Shown here: positions 51,067-58,980 of the stretch, piece by piece
Position numbering within the stretch: position 1 is the first letter of the stretch
Layout of the letters: every line of letters starts with the position of its first letter
Source of the DNA: Luedemannella flava
GTDB taxonomy: Bacteria > Actinomycetota > Actinomycetes > Mycobacteriales > Micromonosporaceae
DNA: 64,000 nucleotides
Assembly (NCBI RefSeq): GCF_039528515.1
Contig: NZ_BAAALT010000009.1
Span: 62,001-126,000, forward strand
Reading direction: 5' to 3'
The notes under the pieces: generated by a model
The model's database searches: none
What the model saw: only the letters and a program-made list of their open reading frames with translations
What the model was told of the DNA's origin: nothing
Position numbers and translations under genes: made by a program

Positions 51067-54000
51067 TTACGGGGTGAAGGTGAGGTTCACGGTCTTGCTG
51101 CCCTGCAACGGGACCAGGACCGTGGTGGCGTCGCTCAGGGTGTCCGCGTTCTGGTGGAACTCGGTGCCCCAGACGCCGCCGACCGTGCCCCCGATCCTGA
51201 TTTTGATCAGCTGCGGGCCGAAGACGGGCACCGTGTAGGTGCCGTCCGGCGCGGTGTCACCCGAGCCCATCTCGTCGCCGGTCACCGCGTTGATCACGGT
51301 GACGCGCGCGACGTCGACCGGCTGGCCGTCCGACCCGAGGACCTTGCCGGTGAGGGCGGTGCCCTTGCGCAGCTTCACGTCGTACCGCGTGGTGGTGTTG
51401 ACCTTGACCTTGACGCCGTCGGCCAGCAGGCGGTTGGGCACGTCGCCCGACCACTGCGCCGCGTACCCGCGGTGCCGGAAGAACAGCGTCCAGTCGTACG
51501 GGCCGAGGTCGGTCAGCGTGTAGCGACCCTGCGCGTCCGTGGCGACCAGGGCGCCCGGGGCGCCGCCGCCCCCACCGTGCCCGTCGTTGTAGCTCGACAG
51601 GGCCGCGATGGCGTTGGCGATCGGTGCGCCCGTGGCCTTGTCGGTGATGATGCCGCTCACCGAACCGGCCTTGTCCAGCTTGATCGCGGCGACCGTGGTG
51701 GTCTGTCCGCTGGACAGGGTCACCGTCTTCGCCGTCGCTTGGGCGCCCACGCCGCCGTTCGGGCCGACCCACTGCCGGCCGTGCACGCCGTCGGTCACCC
51801 ACACGAACAGCTTGTACGCGTTCGGGGTGATCCTGTTCTGGGTCACGACGCCCTGGTCGTCGGCGCAGACCTTGCGGCTCGCGCCGAGCCAGCTCGGCCG
51901 GCCGACCTCGACCAGCTCGACGCATGCGCCCGGTACCGGGGCGCCGGTCGCGGCGTCCTTGACGATGGTGCTGATGGTGGCGCCCTTGCGCAGCTTGGCG
52001 GCCACCACGGTCTCCTGGCCGGTGGTCACCACCACGCCGCGCGTCTCGGTCATGAGGTAGTCGGAGGTCTCCTCCTCGACGTAAGTCGCGACCGTGTACT
52101 CGCCGCCGCTGAGTCCGGTCAGCGTGACCGTGCCGGTCGTCGTGCACGCGTCGGTGGTGATGCCGTTGTCGGCGTACGCGCAGAACGTCGAGATCGCCGC
52201 GCCGGTCGCCGCGTCCGTCGCCGTGACCTTCAGCGAGCCCGGCGCGAGCAGCTGGTCGTCCACGACGACCGTGGCGCCCGCCGCCACGGTGACCGCGTCG
52301 GCGGCCTGGGCGGTCGTCTTGCCGTACGCCCACTGGTTCGCCGTGTCCGTGATGAACCGGACCTTGTAGGTGCCCGGCACGACCGTCGCCGACCACTCGC
52401 CGTTCTCGCCCAGGTAGGCGTTGAAGAACTCGGTGCCGTCGCTGATCTCCACGTTGCCGCTGGTCACCGGCTCGCCGTTGTGGTCGAGCAGGCGCCCGCG
52501 GATCGACGCGGTCGGCAGCAGTTCCTCGTTGACGACGTTCTCGCCGGTGCCGAACGTGAACACTGTCGCGGCGGCCTCGTCGCGGGCCTGGTGCGCCCAC
52601 TGGCTCAGGCCGTTCGTCAGAACAAAATTCACCTTGTACCGGCCGGGGTGCACCTGGGCACTCCAGTTGCCGCCGCCGTCCGTGTACGCGTAGGTGATGT
52701 CCCCGTGGGTCGCCTCGTAGATGTACACCTGCGTGTACGGGACGGGCTGACCCTGGTCGGTGAGCTGCCCGGTCACGGTGGCGAACCGCATGACCTCCTC
52801 GTCCACGGTGACCGTGGCGCCGGCGTCGACGGCGATCACGTCGGCATCCTCGGCCCGCGACTTCTGGTGCGCGAACTGTGTCAGCCCGCCCCACCCGAAC
52901 GGCATAAAGGCGATCTTGTAGCCGCCGGTCGGCAGCCACGCGAACGTGTACCGGCCGTACGCGTCGGTGTCCGCGTAGGCGATGATCCGGCCGTCGGTGC
53001 TGGTGGCGGTCACGGGCGCCCAGACGACCGCGTTACCGTCCGCGCTCGTCAGGCGGCCGGTGATCTGGCCGTGCGGGGCGGCCTCCTCGTTGAGGGTGGT
53101 GGCCGCGCCGTCGTTGACGGTGATGATGTCCGCCGACTCGAAGTCCCACTTCTGGCTCGACCACTGGTCGAGGTAGCCCGGCAGCGTGAACTTCACCTTG
53201 TACGTGCCCGACGACAGGTCGGGGAACGCGAACGCGCCGAGACCGTTGGTGACTGTGGAGCCGACCCAGTCCTGGTTCTCGGTGTAGACGGAAACCTGGA
53301 CGCTGCCGACGCCGGCCCCGTTGTCGGTCAGCTTGCCGGTGAGGCCCGAGGTCGGCGGGGGCGGCCCGCTGGGCAGCCACACGTCGTTGACGGTGATGGC
53401 CTGGTTGACGCCGACGGAGAACGAGTTGGCCTGGTCGGCCGAGTACTTGCCGGTCGCCCACTGGACGGCGCCCTGCGCCTCGAACCGCACCTTGTAACTG
53501 CCGGTCGGCAGACGGAACCCGTACTTGCCGTTCTCATTCGTGGTGGTACTGAGCGTGCGGCTCCCGGACGTGGCGTACACATTGGCGCCCGCCACGGGGT
53601 TCCCGTCCGGGTCACGCAGGAAGCCGGTGAGGTTGCCCCAGTCGACCACGTTGTCCGCGATCGACAGGGCGCCACCCGGGCTGAGATCGAGAATCTCGGC
53701 CGTCGCCTGGTAGGGCTGCTGCTGGTACCACTGCGACGTCGTGGTCTTGCCGGCCGGCACCGCGAACATGAGCTGCACCGGGCCGGCGAACGTCTCCAGG
53801 GAGAACGTGCCGTCCGCCTTGATCGCGACCGAGGTCAGGGCCGTTCCGCTGCCCGGCCGGAAGGCGTACACGGTGCCCTTCGCGACGCCGCTGAACCGGG
53901 CCACCGAGCCGGTGACCGTGCCGGTCGCCAACCGTGTGTCGTTCACCACAGTCGGCGGGCCGGCCGCGACGGCGACCGTGCTGGCCTCGTCGCGGTTGGC

Positions 54001-54591
54001 GGCGCCGGGCACATACTGCTTCAGGTCACTGCCCGGCACCGTGAACGTCACCAGGTAGGCGCTCGGCCAGACGTACGAGAGGGAGTATTCGCCGTTCGCG
54101 TCGGTCGTCGCGGTGAGCGGCGGGGCCCCGCTCTCGTCGTCCGCGGTGACCGTCGCGCCCACCAGCGGCTCGCCGCTCGCGGCCAGCAGACGGCCGGTCA
54201 CCGATCCGTACGGCGCCAGCGTCTCCTCGACCGTCGCCTCCGCGCCGGCGGTCACGGAGACAACCTGGCCCTCCCGCGCCGAACGGGAGTGGTGGAAGAA
54301 CTGCCGCGCGCCGCCGGGCAGGTCGAAGCGCACGGCATAGTCGCCGGGCGCGACATCGGCGAACGAGAACGCGCCCGAAGCGTCGGTGGTCGCGGTCGCG
54401 ACCTCGGCGGATCCGTCGGTCATCTGCAGGACGACCGGGATGTCGGTCACGGGGTCGGTGCCGTTGAGGAAGTGACCGGCGACCGTGCCGGTCGTGTCGT
54501 CCGCGTACGCGGGCAGCGCCGGCGCGGCCGCGGCGACCGCCACGGCCAGCGACGCGGTGACCGCGAAGCGGGCAAGGGAAAGGGCAGGCAT
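51067..54591 (-). CDS. large secreted protein of carboxypeptidase-regulatory-like repeats, copy 2
   Basis: 1174 residues, the tandem paralogue of copy 1. Signal peptide LARFAVTASLAVAVAAAAPA ends LPAYADD. About 12 repeats follow (GTVAGHFLNG, GSVTGRLLAA, GNLTGFLRDP, GLTGKLTDNG, GQITGRLTSA and so on), with the same QWAYGK/QWAHQ linkers. Both proteins end in a short beta strand (N-h-TFTP). From ALSSYNDGHGGGGGAPGALV onwards the two proteins agree almost fully, while the N-terminal halves have diverged, which points to gene conversion of the 3' part. It lies upstream of copy 1, with 82 bp between them. No catalytic motif is seen. Confidence 0.85.
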   Translation of the reverse strand: MPALSLARFAVTASLAVAVAAAAPALPAYADDTTGTVAGHFLNGTDPVTDIPVVLQMTDGSAEVATATTDASGAFSFADVAPGDYAVRFDLPGGARQFFHHSRSAREGQVVSVTAGAEATVEETLAPYGSVTGRLLAASGEPLVGATVTADDESGAPPLTATTDANGEYSLSYVWPSAYLVTFTVPGSDLKQYVPGAANRDEASTVAVAAGPPTVVNDTRLATGTVTGSVARFSGVAKGTVYAFRPGSGTALTSVAIKADGTFSLETFAGPVQLMFAVPAGKTTTSQWYQQQPYQATAEILDLSPGGALSIADNVVDWGNLTGFLRDPDGNPVAGANVYATSGSRTLSTTTNENGKYGFRLPTGSYKVRFEAQGAVQWATGKYSADQANSFSVGVNQAITVNDVWLPSGPPPPTSGLTGKLTDNGAGVGSVQVSVYTENQDWVGSTVTNGLGAFAFPDLSSGTYKVKFTLPGYLDQWSSQKWDFESADIITVNDGAATTLNEEAAPHGQITGRLTSADGNAVVWAPVTATSTDGRIIAYADTDAYGRYTFAWLPTGGYKIAFMPFGWGGLTQFAHQKSRAEDADVIAVDAGATVTVDEEVMRFATVTGQLTDQGQPVPYTQVYIYEATHGDITYAYTDGGGNWSAQVHPGRYKVNFVLTNGLSQWAHQARDEAAATVFTFGTGENVVNEELLPTASIRGRLLDHNGEPVTSGNVEISDGTEFFNAYLGENGEWSATVVPGTYKVRFITDTANQWAYGKTTAQAADAVTVAAGATVVVDDQLLAPGSLKVTATDAATGAAISTFCAYADNGITTDACTTTGTVTLTGLSGGEYTVATYVEEETSDYLMTETRGVVVTTGQETVVAAKLRKGATISTIVKDAATGAPVPGACVELVEVGRPSWLGASRKVCADDQGVVTQNRITPNAYKLFVWVTDGVHGRQWVGPNGGVGAQATAKTVTLSSGQTTTVAAIKLDKAGSVSGIITDKATGAPIANAIAALSSYNDGHGGGGGAPGALVATDAQGRYTLTDLGPYDWTLFFRHRGYAAQWSGDVPNRLLADGVKVKVNTTTRYDVKLRKGTALTGKVLGSDGQPVDVARVTVINAVTGDEMGSGDTAPDGTYTVPVFGPQLIKIRIGGTVGGVWGTEFHQNADTLSDATTVLVPLQGSKTVNLTFTP

Positions 54592-54824
54592 CGTAGGGTG
54601 CCTCCGGAGACAAGGGGTGTGGCTGGGAAAGTTGAGACGCTTTCAGAAGTGATCAGCCGGCGATGATGTTAGGCGACCGGTGTGACATGCGTTGCCCCGT
54701 CTGCGGGTCTGGGGTGTATGTCCCGTTCACGGGCCCTTTCGGGGCGACCGGCATAGTGCTTTGGCACCCGCCCCACCGGCCCTGTATCCTCAACCGGCGG
54801 TGGTCCTCGCGCAGGGCCGCCGAT
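54592..54824. other. intergenic region upstream of the repeat-protein operon and tRNAs
   Basis: No gene. The minus-strand promoter of copy 2 must lie here. A partly palindromic CTGAAAGCGTCTCAAC (near 54630-54645, minus strand) resembles a LacI-type site at low quality. The plus side leads to tRNA-Ser(GCU). Confidence 0.35.
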
Positions 54825-54915
54825 GGAGGCTTCGCCTAGTACGGTCTATGGCGCCGCACTGCTAATGCGGTTGGGGTCTTAAAGCCCCTCCCGGGTTCGA
54901 ATCCCGGAGCCTCCG
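54825..54915 (+). tRNA. tRNA-Ser(GCU)
   Basis: Acceptor GGAGGCT pairs with AGCCTCC, discriminator G. Anticodon stem CCGCA and TGCGG hold the loop CTGCTAA with anticodon GCT. A long variable arm (TTGGGGTCTTAAAGCCCCT) shows a class II tRNA. It lies 36 bp before tRNA-Arg(ACG). Confidence 0.96.
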
Positions 54916-54950
54916 CGCTGAACCCGGTATGTACACTGGGCCAGGCACCT

Positions 54951-55023
54951 GCGCCCGTAGCTCAACGGATAGAGCATCTGACTACGGATCAGAAGGTTAG
55001 GGGTTCGAGTCCCTTCGGGCGCG
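54951..55023 (+). tRNA. tRNA-Arg(ACG)
   Basis: Acceptor GCGCCCG pairs with CGGGCGC, discriminator G. Anticodon stem TCTGA and TCAGA hold the loop CTACGGA with anticodon ACG, which is read as ICG after deamination. T arm AGGGGTTCGAGTCCCTT. Its 3' half, from the anticodon, is duplicated at 58900, marking an integration site. Confidence 0.97.
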
Positions 55024-55029
55024 CAGTAC
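54984..55029 (+). other. attL: attachment site, left (within tRNA-Arg)
   Basis: Spans the anticodon ACG, the right side of the anticodon stem, the T arm, the acceptor 3' strand and 6 bases downstream. The mismatches against the right copy fall at 54991, 54995 and 55007. Confidence 0.8.
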
Positions 55030-55077
55030 AGATCAGGGCTTGACCAGTGGAAACGCGGGTCAGGCCCTGATCTGTTT
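55029..55077 (+). terminator. hairpin terminator after tRNA-Arg (island side)
   Basis: CAGATCAGGGC...TGACC (55029-55045) pairs with GGTCA...GCCCTGATCTG (55058-55074), followed by TTT. It starts exactly at the end of attL, so it belongs to the island. Confidence 0.8.
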
Positions 55078-55436
55078 CCGGGCTCGTGGATCTCCGGGTG
55101 CTCCGTTGGTGCTCGTCCGACGCGGATGGGTCCTGCCTTGCCGTGTCCCGTGAGCGTTGGTTGGTACGAGTCTCGGGTTATCCACTGCCTGTGGATAGAA
55201 CATGTGTACGACGGGAGTCCGGTCCTGTCTTAGCTGGGCCTTGGTTTGCCACCCGGCCGCCATACCCACAGGGCTGGATAGCCGCCCGAACGTAACCCGA
55301 TCTGCGCACTCCGACCTGAGTGGAACCGTGACCCACGGTCTGGAGGCCGGTGAACGGGCTGGCCCTCGGCAACCTGGCACCCCTGCTATGGGCCATCGGC
55401 CACGAGGACGATCCCATCTTCCACCGTGGTGACTGT
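55078..55436. other. island left end without recognised gene; paired DnaA-box-like sites
   Basis: No convincing frame is found. TTATCCAC (55178-55185) faces GTGGATAG (55191-55198), which gives two inverted near-matches to the DnaA box TTATCCACA, 5 bp apart. An excised integrase or replication gene may once have lain here. Confidence 0.4.
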
Positions 55437-56532
55437 TGAGAGGGCATTTGATGACAGCGTTTCAGTGTATTTCCGACTCGTGAGGTGGGTTGTTTGTCTG
55501 CCTCACCCGATACGGGACGATTAGATCATATAATACTGTCTATGATCGTGTCTGGATTGGCGCGGATATCTACCCTGGATTCCGTCTGACGTAGACATCG
55601 TCCGGAAACTCCGCTTCCACCGTCTGCGACGCCCGCTGTTGCGTCCATAGTAGAGCTTCGGCATGACGATTCGCCGCGCTTACCCCAGCGACATCTCCGA
55701 CGTCCGGTGGGCGCTGATTGAGCCGACACTTCGCTCCTGGCAACAGGCACGCATCGACCGGCGCCCGACCGGCGAACCCGCCCGCACGGACGTCCGGGAA
55801 ATCTTCAACGCGATCCTGTACGTGAACCGGACCGGCATCGCGTGGAAGTACCTACCCCACGACTTCCCGCCACACTCCACTGTGTACTACTACTATGCGG
55901 CCTGGCGCGACGAGGGCGTCTTCGCCCAGCTCAACTACGACCTCACCGGCCTGGCCCGGGTCAAGGCCACATGAGCCGCCGAACCGACCGCGGCCGTCAT
56001 CGACACGCAGAGCGTGAAGACCTCCACCAACCCACCAACAACCACCCAGGGCACCGACGCCGCCAAGAAGATCGTCGGCCGCAAGCGCGGCATCGCGACC
56101 GACGCCCTCGGCCTCCTCCTCGCTGTGATCGTCATCGCCGCCTCCACCCCCGAGAACACCGCCGGAGTCCAGGTCCTGGACCGGGCCACGGCGCTGCACC
56201 CCACGATTACCAAGACCTGGGTGGACGCCGGGTTCAAGAACAAGTTCGTCGAGCACGCCGCCACCCTGGGCGTCGACGCCGAGGTCGTCCCGAGAAAAGC
56301 CGAGGCCAAGGGCTTCCATGTGGTCAAACGACGATGGGTGGTGGAGAGGACGCTGGGCTGGCTGATGCTGCACCGCAGGCTCGTTCGCGACTACGAGACA
56401 CTGCCCACCAGCTCCGAAGCGATGATTCACATTGCGATGATCGACAACGTCAGCAAACGGATAACCGGCGAAGCCACCCCAACCTGGCGAGACACCTACT
56501 AGCACAAAAGGTGTAAATCAAACGCCCTCTCA
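55437..56532 (+). mobile_element. IS5-family insertion sequence (about 1.1 kb)
   Basis: The ends are imperfect inverted repeats: TGAGAGGGCATTTGAT at the left (55437) and its mirror ATCAAACGCCCTCTCA at the right (to 56532), 15 of 16 matching. The single gene inside is a DUF4096-DDE transposase. No target duplication is visible. The right end touches the stop codon of the DUF1877 remnant. Confidence 0.8.
55663..56502 (+). pseudogene. IS5-family transposase with an in-frame TGA
   Basis: From ATG 55663 the frame encodes the N-terminal DUF4096 domain (SDVRWALIEPTLRSWQQARI, FNAILYVNRTGIAWKYLPHD) and stops at TGA 55972. The same frame continues with AAEPTAAVIDTQSVKTSTN and the rest of the DDE domain to 56502. 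The triad is intact: Asp in VIDTQSV, Asp in TWVDAGFKNK and Glu in RRWVVERTLGWL. One base change (for example GGA or CGA to TGA) explains the stop. The element is inactive unless the codon is read through. Confidence 0.85.
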
Positions 56533-57030
56533 GATGATGGCGAGCAGTACCGCCTGGCCGTTTGCCGCCGCAGTCCGGTAGAAACCGGCGCAGTTCGGCA
56601 AAGTGCGGCATCAGGTAGCCGTCCAGTTGGTCGGCTCCGGCGACCCAGTCCGGGTAGATGTCGGCGGTCATCATCGCGTCCGGATCAAACGTGGCGCGCA
56701 ATGTCTCAGCGTCCAACGCCTCGAGCGCTGCGGCGATCGTCTTTACCGTCTCGACGTCAACCAGCCGCGGTGGACCGTAGCCGCCGTCTTCTCCGATCTC
56801 ATCGCCGCCGAGGATCGCCGCGCCGGCCCAATCTCTGATCTCCCACGCGGTCCCAGTGAGCAGGTAATGCATGCCGTGCCAGGACTTGTCCAGGTCCAGA
56901 TCGGGTTGGGGCATCTCACTGTCGTAGTCGTCGAGGTCGCCGTGGAGCAGGGGTGCGACAGTGGTCGGGTCATCGAGCACCGTTTCAGTTCGTCGGCCGA
57001 CAGGCGACGTCCAATAAACGCCATGCCCAT
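56530..57030 (-). pseudogene. DUF1877 (YfbM-like) family protein with two frameshifts
   Basis: From ATG 57030 (MGMAFIGRRLSADELKR, with AGGAAG upstream) the frame is lost near 56980, where a G is missing on the coding strand. It goes on as VLDDPTTVAPLLHGDLDD and LDKSWHGMHYLLTGTAWEI to about 56585, where an extra base shifts it again, and ends YRTAAANGQAVLLAII at the stop 56530. Rejoined, it gives a full DUF1877 protein of about 166 residues. The role of the family is unknown. Either it has decayed or the indels are sequencing errors. Confidence 0.75.
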
Positions 57031-57185
57031 GATCGTCTTCCTTTCCTGTGATCCATTCCTCGCGGGGTCGGCGGCGGCGGATCAACGCCTCCCGGGGTGT
57101 CGGCCTCGCGCCATTTCACTGCTACGCAAACGCGTCCAGCTCGCCAGCTGACCAACGATCGACCGCGCAACCGTAGGCTCGGCAA

Positions 57186-57584
57186 ATGCGGTACCTCACT
57201 CGACAGTTCGCCCTGGGAGCTTTGCGCCGCGGGAAAGGCATCGAACAGTTCCTCGGCGGCACCGAGGTCAATGGCGAGCGAGCTGTCCGGTGGGTGGCGA
57301 TCAGTCCCATGAACGGGCAATACCGCATCTCGCTCCACACCGTGCAGGACCTCGATGACGACCGGGCCGGCGACCTGTCCGAGTTCCTGTCGCTCGACCC
57401 CGCCGACGAGGTATACGTCGGGGAGGGCCGCGAACTGGGCACCAGCGTTGATGAGGAAGAAGCGATCCTGCTCGCCGAAAGATTCGCCAGCGCCGCTCCC
57501 GACCACTGGGTCAACTACGCAGTGGCCGGCGAGGACTATATGGACTACATCCGGAACCGCCGAGACACCGCTCAAGGGGCATAG
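57186..57584 (+). CDS. hypothetical protein of the island
   Basis: 132 residues from ATG 57186, with TAGGCT at 57174-57179 and 6 nt between (leaderless). It is acidic and soluble (VQDLDDDRAGDLSEFLSLDP, SVDEEEAILLAERFASAAPD) and ends with YAVAGEDYMDYIRNRRDTAQ. I do not recognise the family. Small acidic proteins next to DUF1877-type genes can be immunity or antitoxin proteins, but nothing here proves it. It is one of the few intact genes of the island. Confidence 0.6.
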   Translation: MRYLTRQFALGALRRGKGIEQFLGGTEVNGERAVRWVAISPMNGQYRISLHTVQDLDDDRAGDLSEFLSLDPADEVYVGEGRELGTSVDEEEAILLAERFASAAPDHWVNYAVAGEDYMDYIRNRRDTAQGA

Positions 57585-57875
57585 CGACACCCGCAAGATC
57601 AATCACGGTTTTCGCGCCAGAACCGAGGTCCGGCACCGGATGTCTGAGGTTCGGCACCAGCGAATTCTCGCCGATCTCGATATTCGCCAGTTTGGACGCC
57701 ACCCCCCAGTGAGACGGGAACGCCTGCCGTCAGCAAGCGCAGCGATCACGCGTGGTGACGGGTGTCGGAGGTAGGACGTGCCCATGCGACGAATTTGCAC
57801 AAGCGGTCGATTTACGCAGAGGGGTCAGCTTGAGGGCGACGCACGTTGGCGACGGGTCGAGTGTCGATGCATCGG
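57585..57875. other. island segment without gene
   Basis: About 290 bp with no supported frame. A short direct repeat (GGTCCGGCACC, then GGTTCGGCACC near 57631-57658) is visible. Its source is not clear. Confidence 0.4.
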
Positions 57876-57904
57876 TTGACGATACATATCATCTGACGTA
57901 CGGT
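57876..57904 (+). promoter_or_regulatory. padR-type promoter with operator-like spacer
   Basis: -35 TTGACG (57876-57881), a 17-bp spacer and -10 TACGGT (57899-57904), 8 nt before ATG 57913. The spacer holds ATACATATCAT, rich in the ATAT/ATGTAT pattern of PadR operators, so the promoter was probably autoregulated. Confidence 0.65.
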
Positions 57905-57912
57905 CTGCTGTC

Positions 57913-57978
57913 ATGCAGGCATCGACGTTTCTGATCCTCGCGGCGTTGGCGAGGCAACCGCGCCATGGTTACGCGTGA
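57913..57978 (+). pseudogene. PadR-family regulator, N-terminal remnant (21 codons)
   Basis: ATG 57913 encodes MQASTFLILAALARQPRHGY, the first helices of a PadR winged-helix protein, and ends at once with A and stop. The rest of the DNA-binding domain is missing. It is cut at the junction with the next frame, whose GTG overlaps the stop by 4 bp, which suggests an internal deletion. Confidence 0.75.
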
Positions 57979-58484
57979 CCGCTAAACGCGACGGCCTCAT
58001 CCTGTACGGCACCGTGAACGACTTCCTCGTCAACGAGTCCGGCGACGCCTGGGGCGGCGGCATCTACGGCCAACTGGTCGCCGAGCGAAGCGCCGCCTAC
58101 CTGCCGCTGACCGTCGCGGGCGGGCTGCTCGGCGCACTGGCCGGATGGTTACTGACCGCCGCGCTCGCCTACCGGATCCGCTCCCTGCATTCAGGCTGGG
58201 GCCGACTGGCCGCGACATTCGCCGGCCTGGCCCTGACTGTCTCCGCACCTGCGACATGGGCCATCACCGTCAACGCCGTCATGCTCGGCCAGCACCTCAC
58301 CTACACCGGGCCGGTCTACACCCTTCACGCGGCACTACGGCCCGCATCACACCTCGACGGTGTGCCGGCCTGGCTCACCCCCGGATGCACGATCGCGGCA
58401 GCGGCTACAGCCGCGATCGCCGTAGGCATACTCATCCTGGGCACCGGCCGGAAGAAACCAGGCGCCACCCTCCTGCCAAGCTGA
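57975..58484 (+). pseudogene. membrane protein C-terminal part, fused to the padR remnant by deletion
   Basis: 169 residues in frame from GTG 57975. The N-terminal part (KRDGLILYGTVNDFLVNESG then DAWGGGIYGQLVAERSAAYL) looks like the inside of a longer protein. Three to four hydrophobic spans follow (LTVAGGLLGALAGWLLTAAL, LAATFAGLALTVSAPATWAI, IAAAATAAIAVGILILG). In actinobacteria PadR genes are often followed by a membrane protein gene. Here the start of that gene and the end of padR are both missing, which is best explained by one deletion near 57974. It may still be translated. Confidence 0.55.
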
Positions 58485-58541
58485 CCCGAAACGCTGACGC
58501 TGCCGAAGTTTGAGACCTCGGCCGCCAAGCCCACCACAACC

Positions 58542-58866
58542 TCAGTTGCCGCCGCCCTGCGTCTCGTGTAGGTCGCGGCCAGGCTCCTCGTTGTCCCCGA
58601 AACAGGTGAAGACCCCGGTCTGCTCATCGAGAACGTCGGGCCAGTCGGGGGTCGCGACCTGACGAGACCAGGACGGCTAGCCGGACCTCGCGCTTGCGCG
58701 GAGAACCCACGAACCGGAAGCCACCTTGGTTGCCGACGGGCAACAGGCGGGCGATGGGGTCGTCGCCCGAGTTTCCCGCGCGACCGCCGAGGTACGACCG
58801 GTCCACGGTGAGGTCGGCAACGACCAACTGGTCGAAGGGCACACCCGACCGCGCGTCTGTGTTCAC
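58542..58866 (-). pseudogene. AspBHI-like restriction endonuclease, N-terminal remnant, frameshifted
   Basis: From ATG 58866 the frame gives MNTDARSGVPFDQLVVADLT, YLGGRAGNSGDDPIARLLPV, then GNQGGFRFVGSPRKREVRLA. At a run of five G (58647-58651) the frame shifts; one base fewer restores DPDWPDVLDEQTGVFTCFGD and NEEPGRDLHETQGGGN, then a stop at 58542. These motifs (GNxGDDP, GNQGGFR, DWPD, GDN-x-x-PG) match the N-terminal domain of AspBHI-type modification-dependent endonucleases. The catalytic C-terminal part is missing. Confidence 0.65.
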
Positions 58867-58899
58867 CAGCCCAACCTACGAGATCGGTCCGACCTCCCG

Positions 58900-58945
58900 A
58901 CGGATCCGAACGTTAGGGGTTCCAGTCCCTTCGGGCGCGCAGTAC
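58900..58945 (+). other. attR: attachment site, right (tRNA-Arg 3' copy)
   Basis: A copy of 54984-55029 with three changes (58907, 58911 and 58923). Because the 5' half of the tRNA is absent, it cannot encode a tRNA. Confidence 0.8.
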
Positions 58946-58946
58946 G

Positions 58947-58980
58947 GAAATGGCCTCCCACCGTGGTGGGAGGCCATTTC
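58947..58980 (+). terminator. perfect 16-bp hairpin next to attR
   Basis: GAAATGGCCTCCCACC (58947-58962) pairs with GGTGGGAGGCCATTTC (58965-58980). It lies directly after the tRNA-like end, where the original tRNA-Arg terminator would stand before the island entered. Confidence 0.8.

Larger units (their letters stand above)
54984..58945. mobile_element. degraded integrative island in tRNA-Arg(ACG)
   Basis: The 46-bp segment from the anticodon to 6 bp after the tRNA (54984-55029) recurs at 58900-58945 with 43 of 46 bases identical. Such a repeat is the trace of site-specific integration by a tyrosine recombinase. The 3.9 kb between contains an IS element, three broken genes and two short intact frames, but no integrase gene. 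The island is therefore immobile now. The tRNA copy is complete at the left end only. Confidence 0.8.

Noticed and set aside
51154..54666. A 1170-residue frame antisense to the second large repeat protein
   Set aside because: The high GC3 of the real gene keeps the opposite strand open. The product is Arg/Gly/His-rich without domains or signal peptide.
58900..58972. A second tRNA-Arg gene
   Set aside because: Only the part from the anticodon onwards is present; the acceptor 5' strand and D arm are missing.
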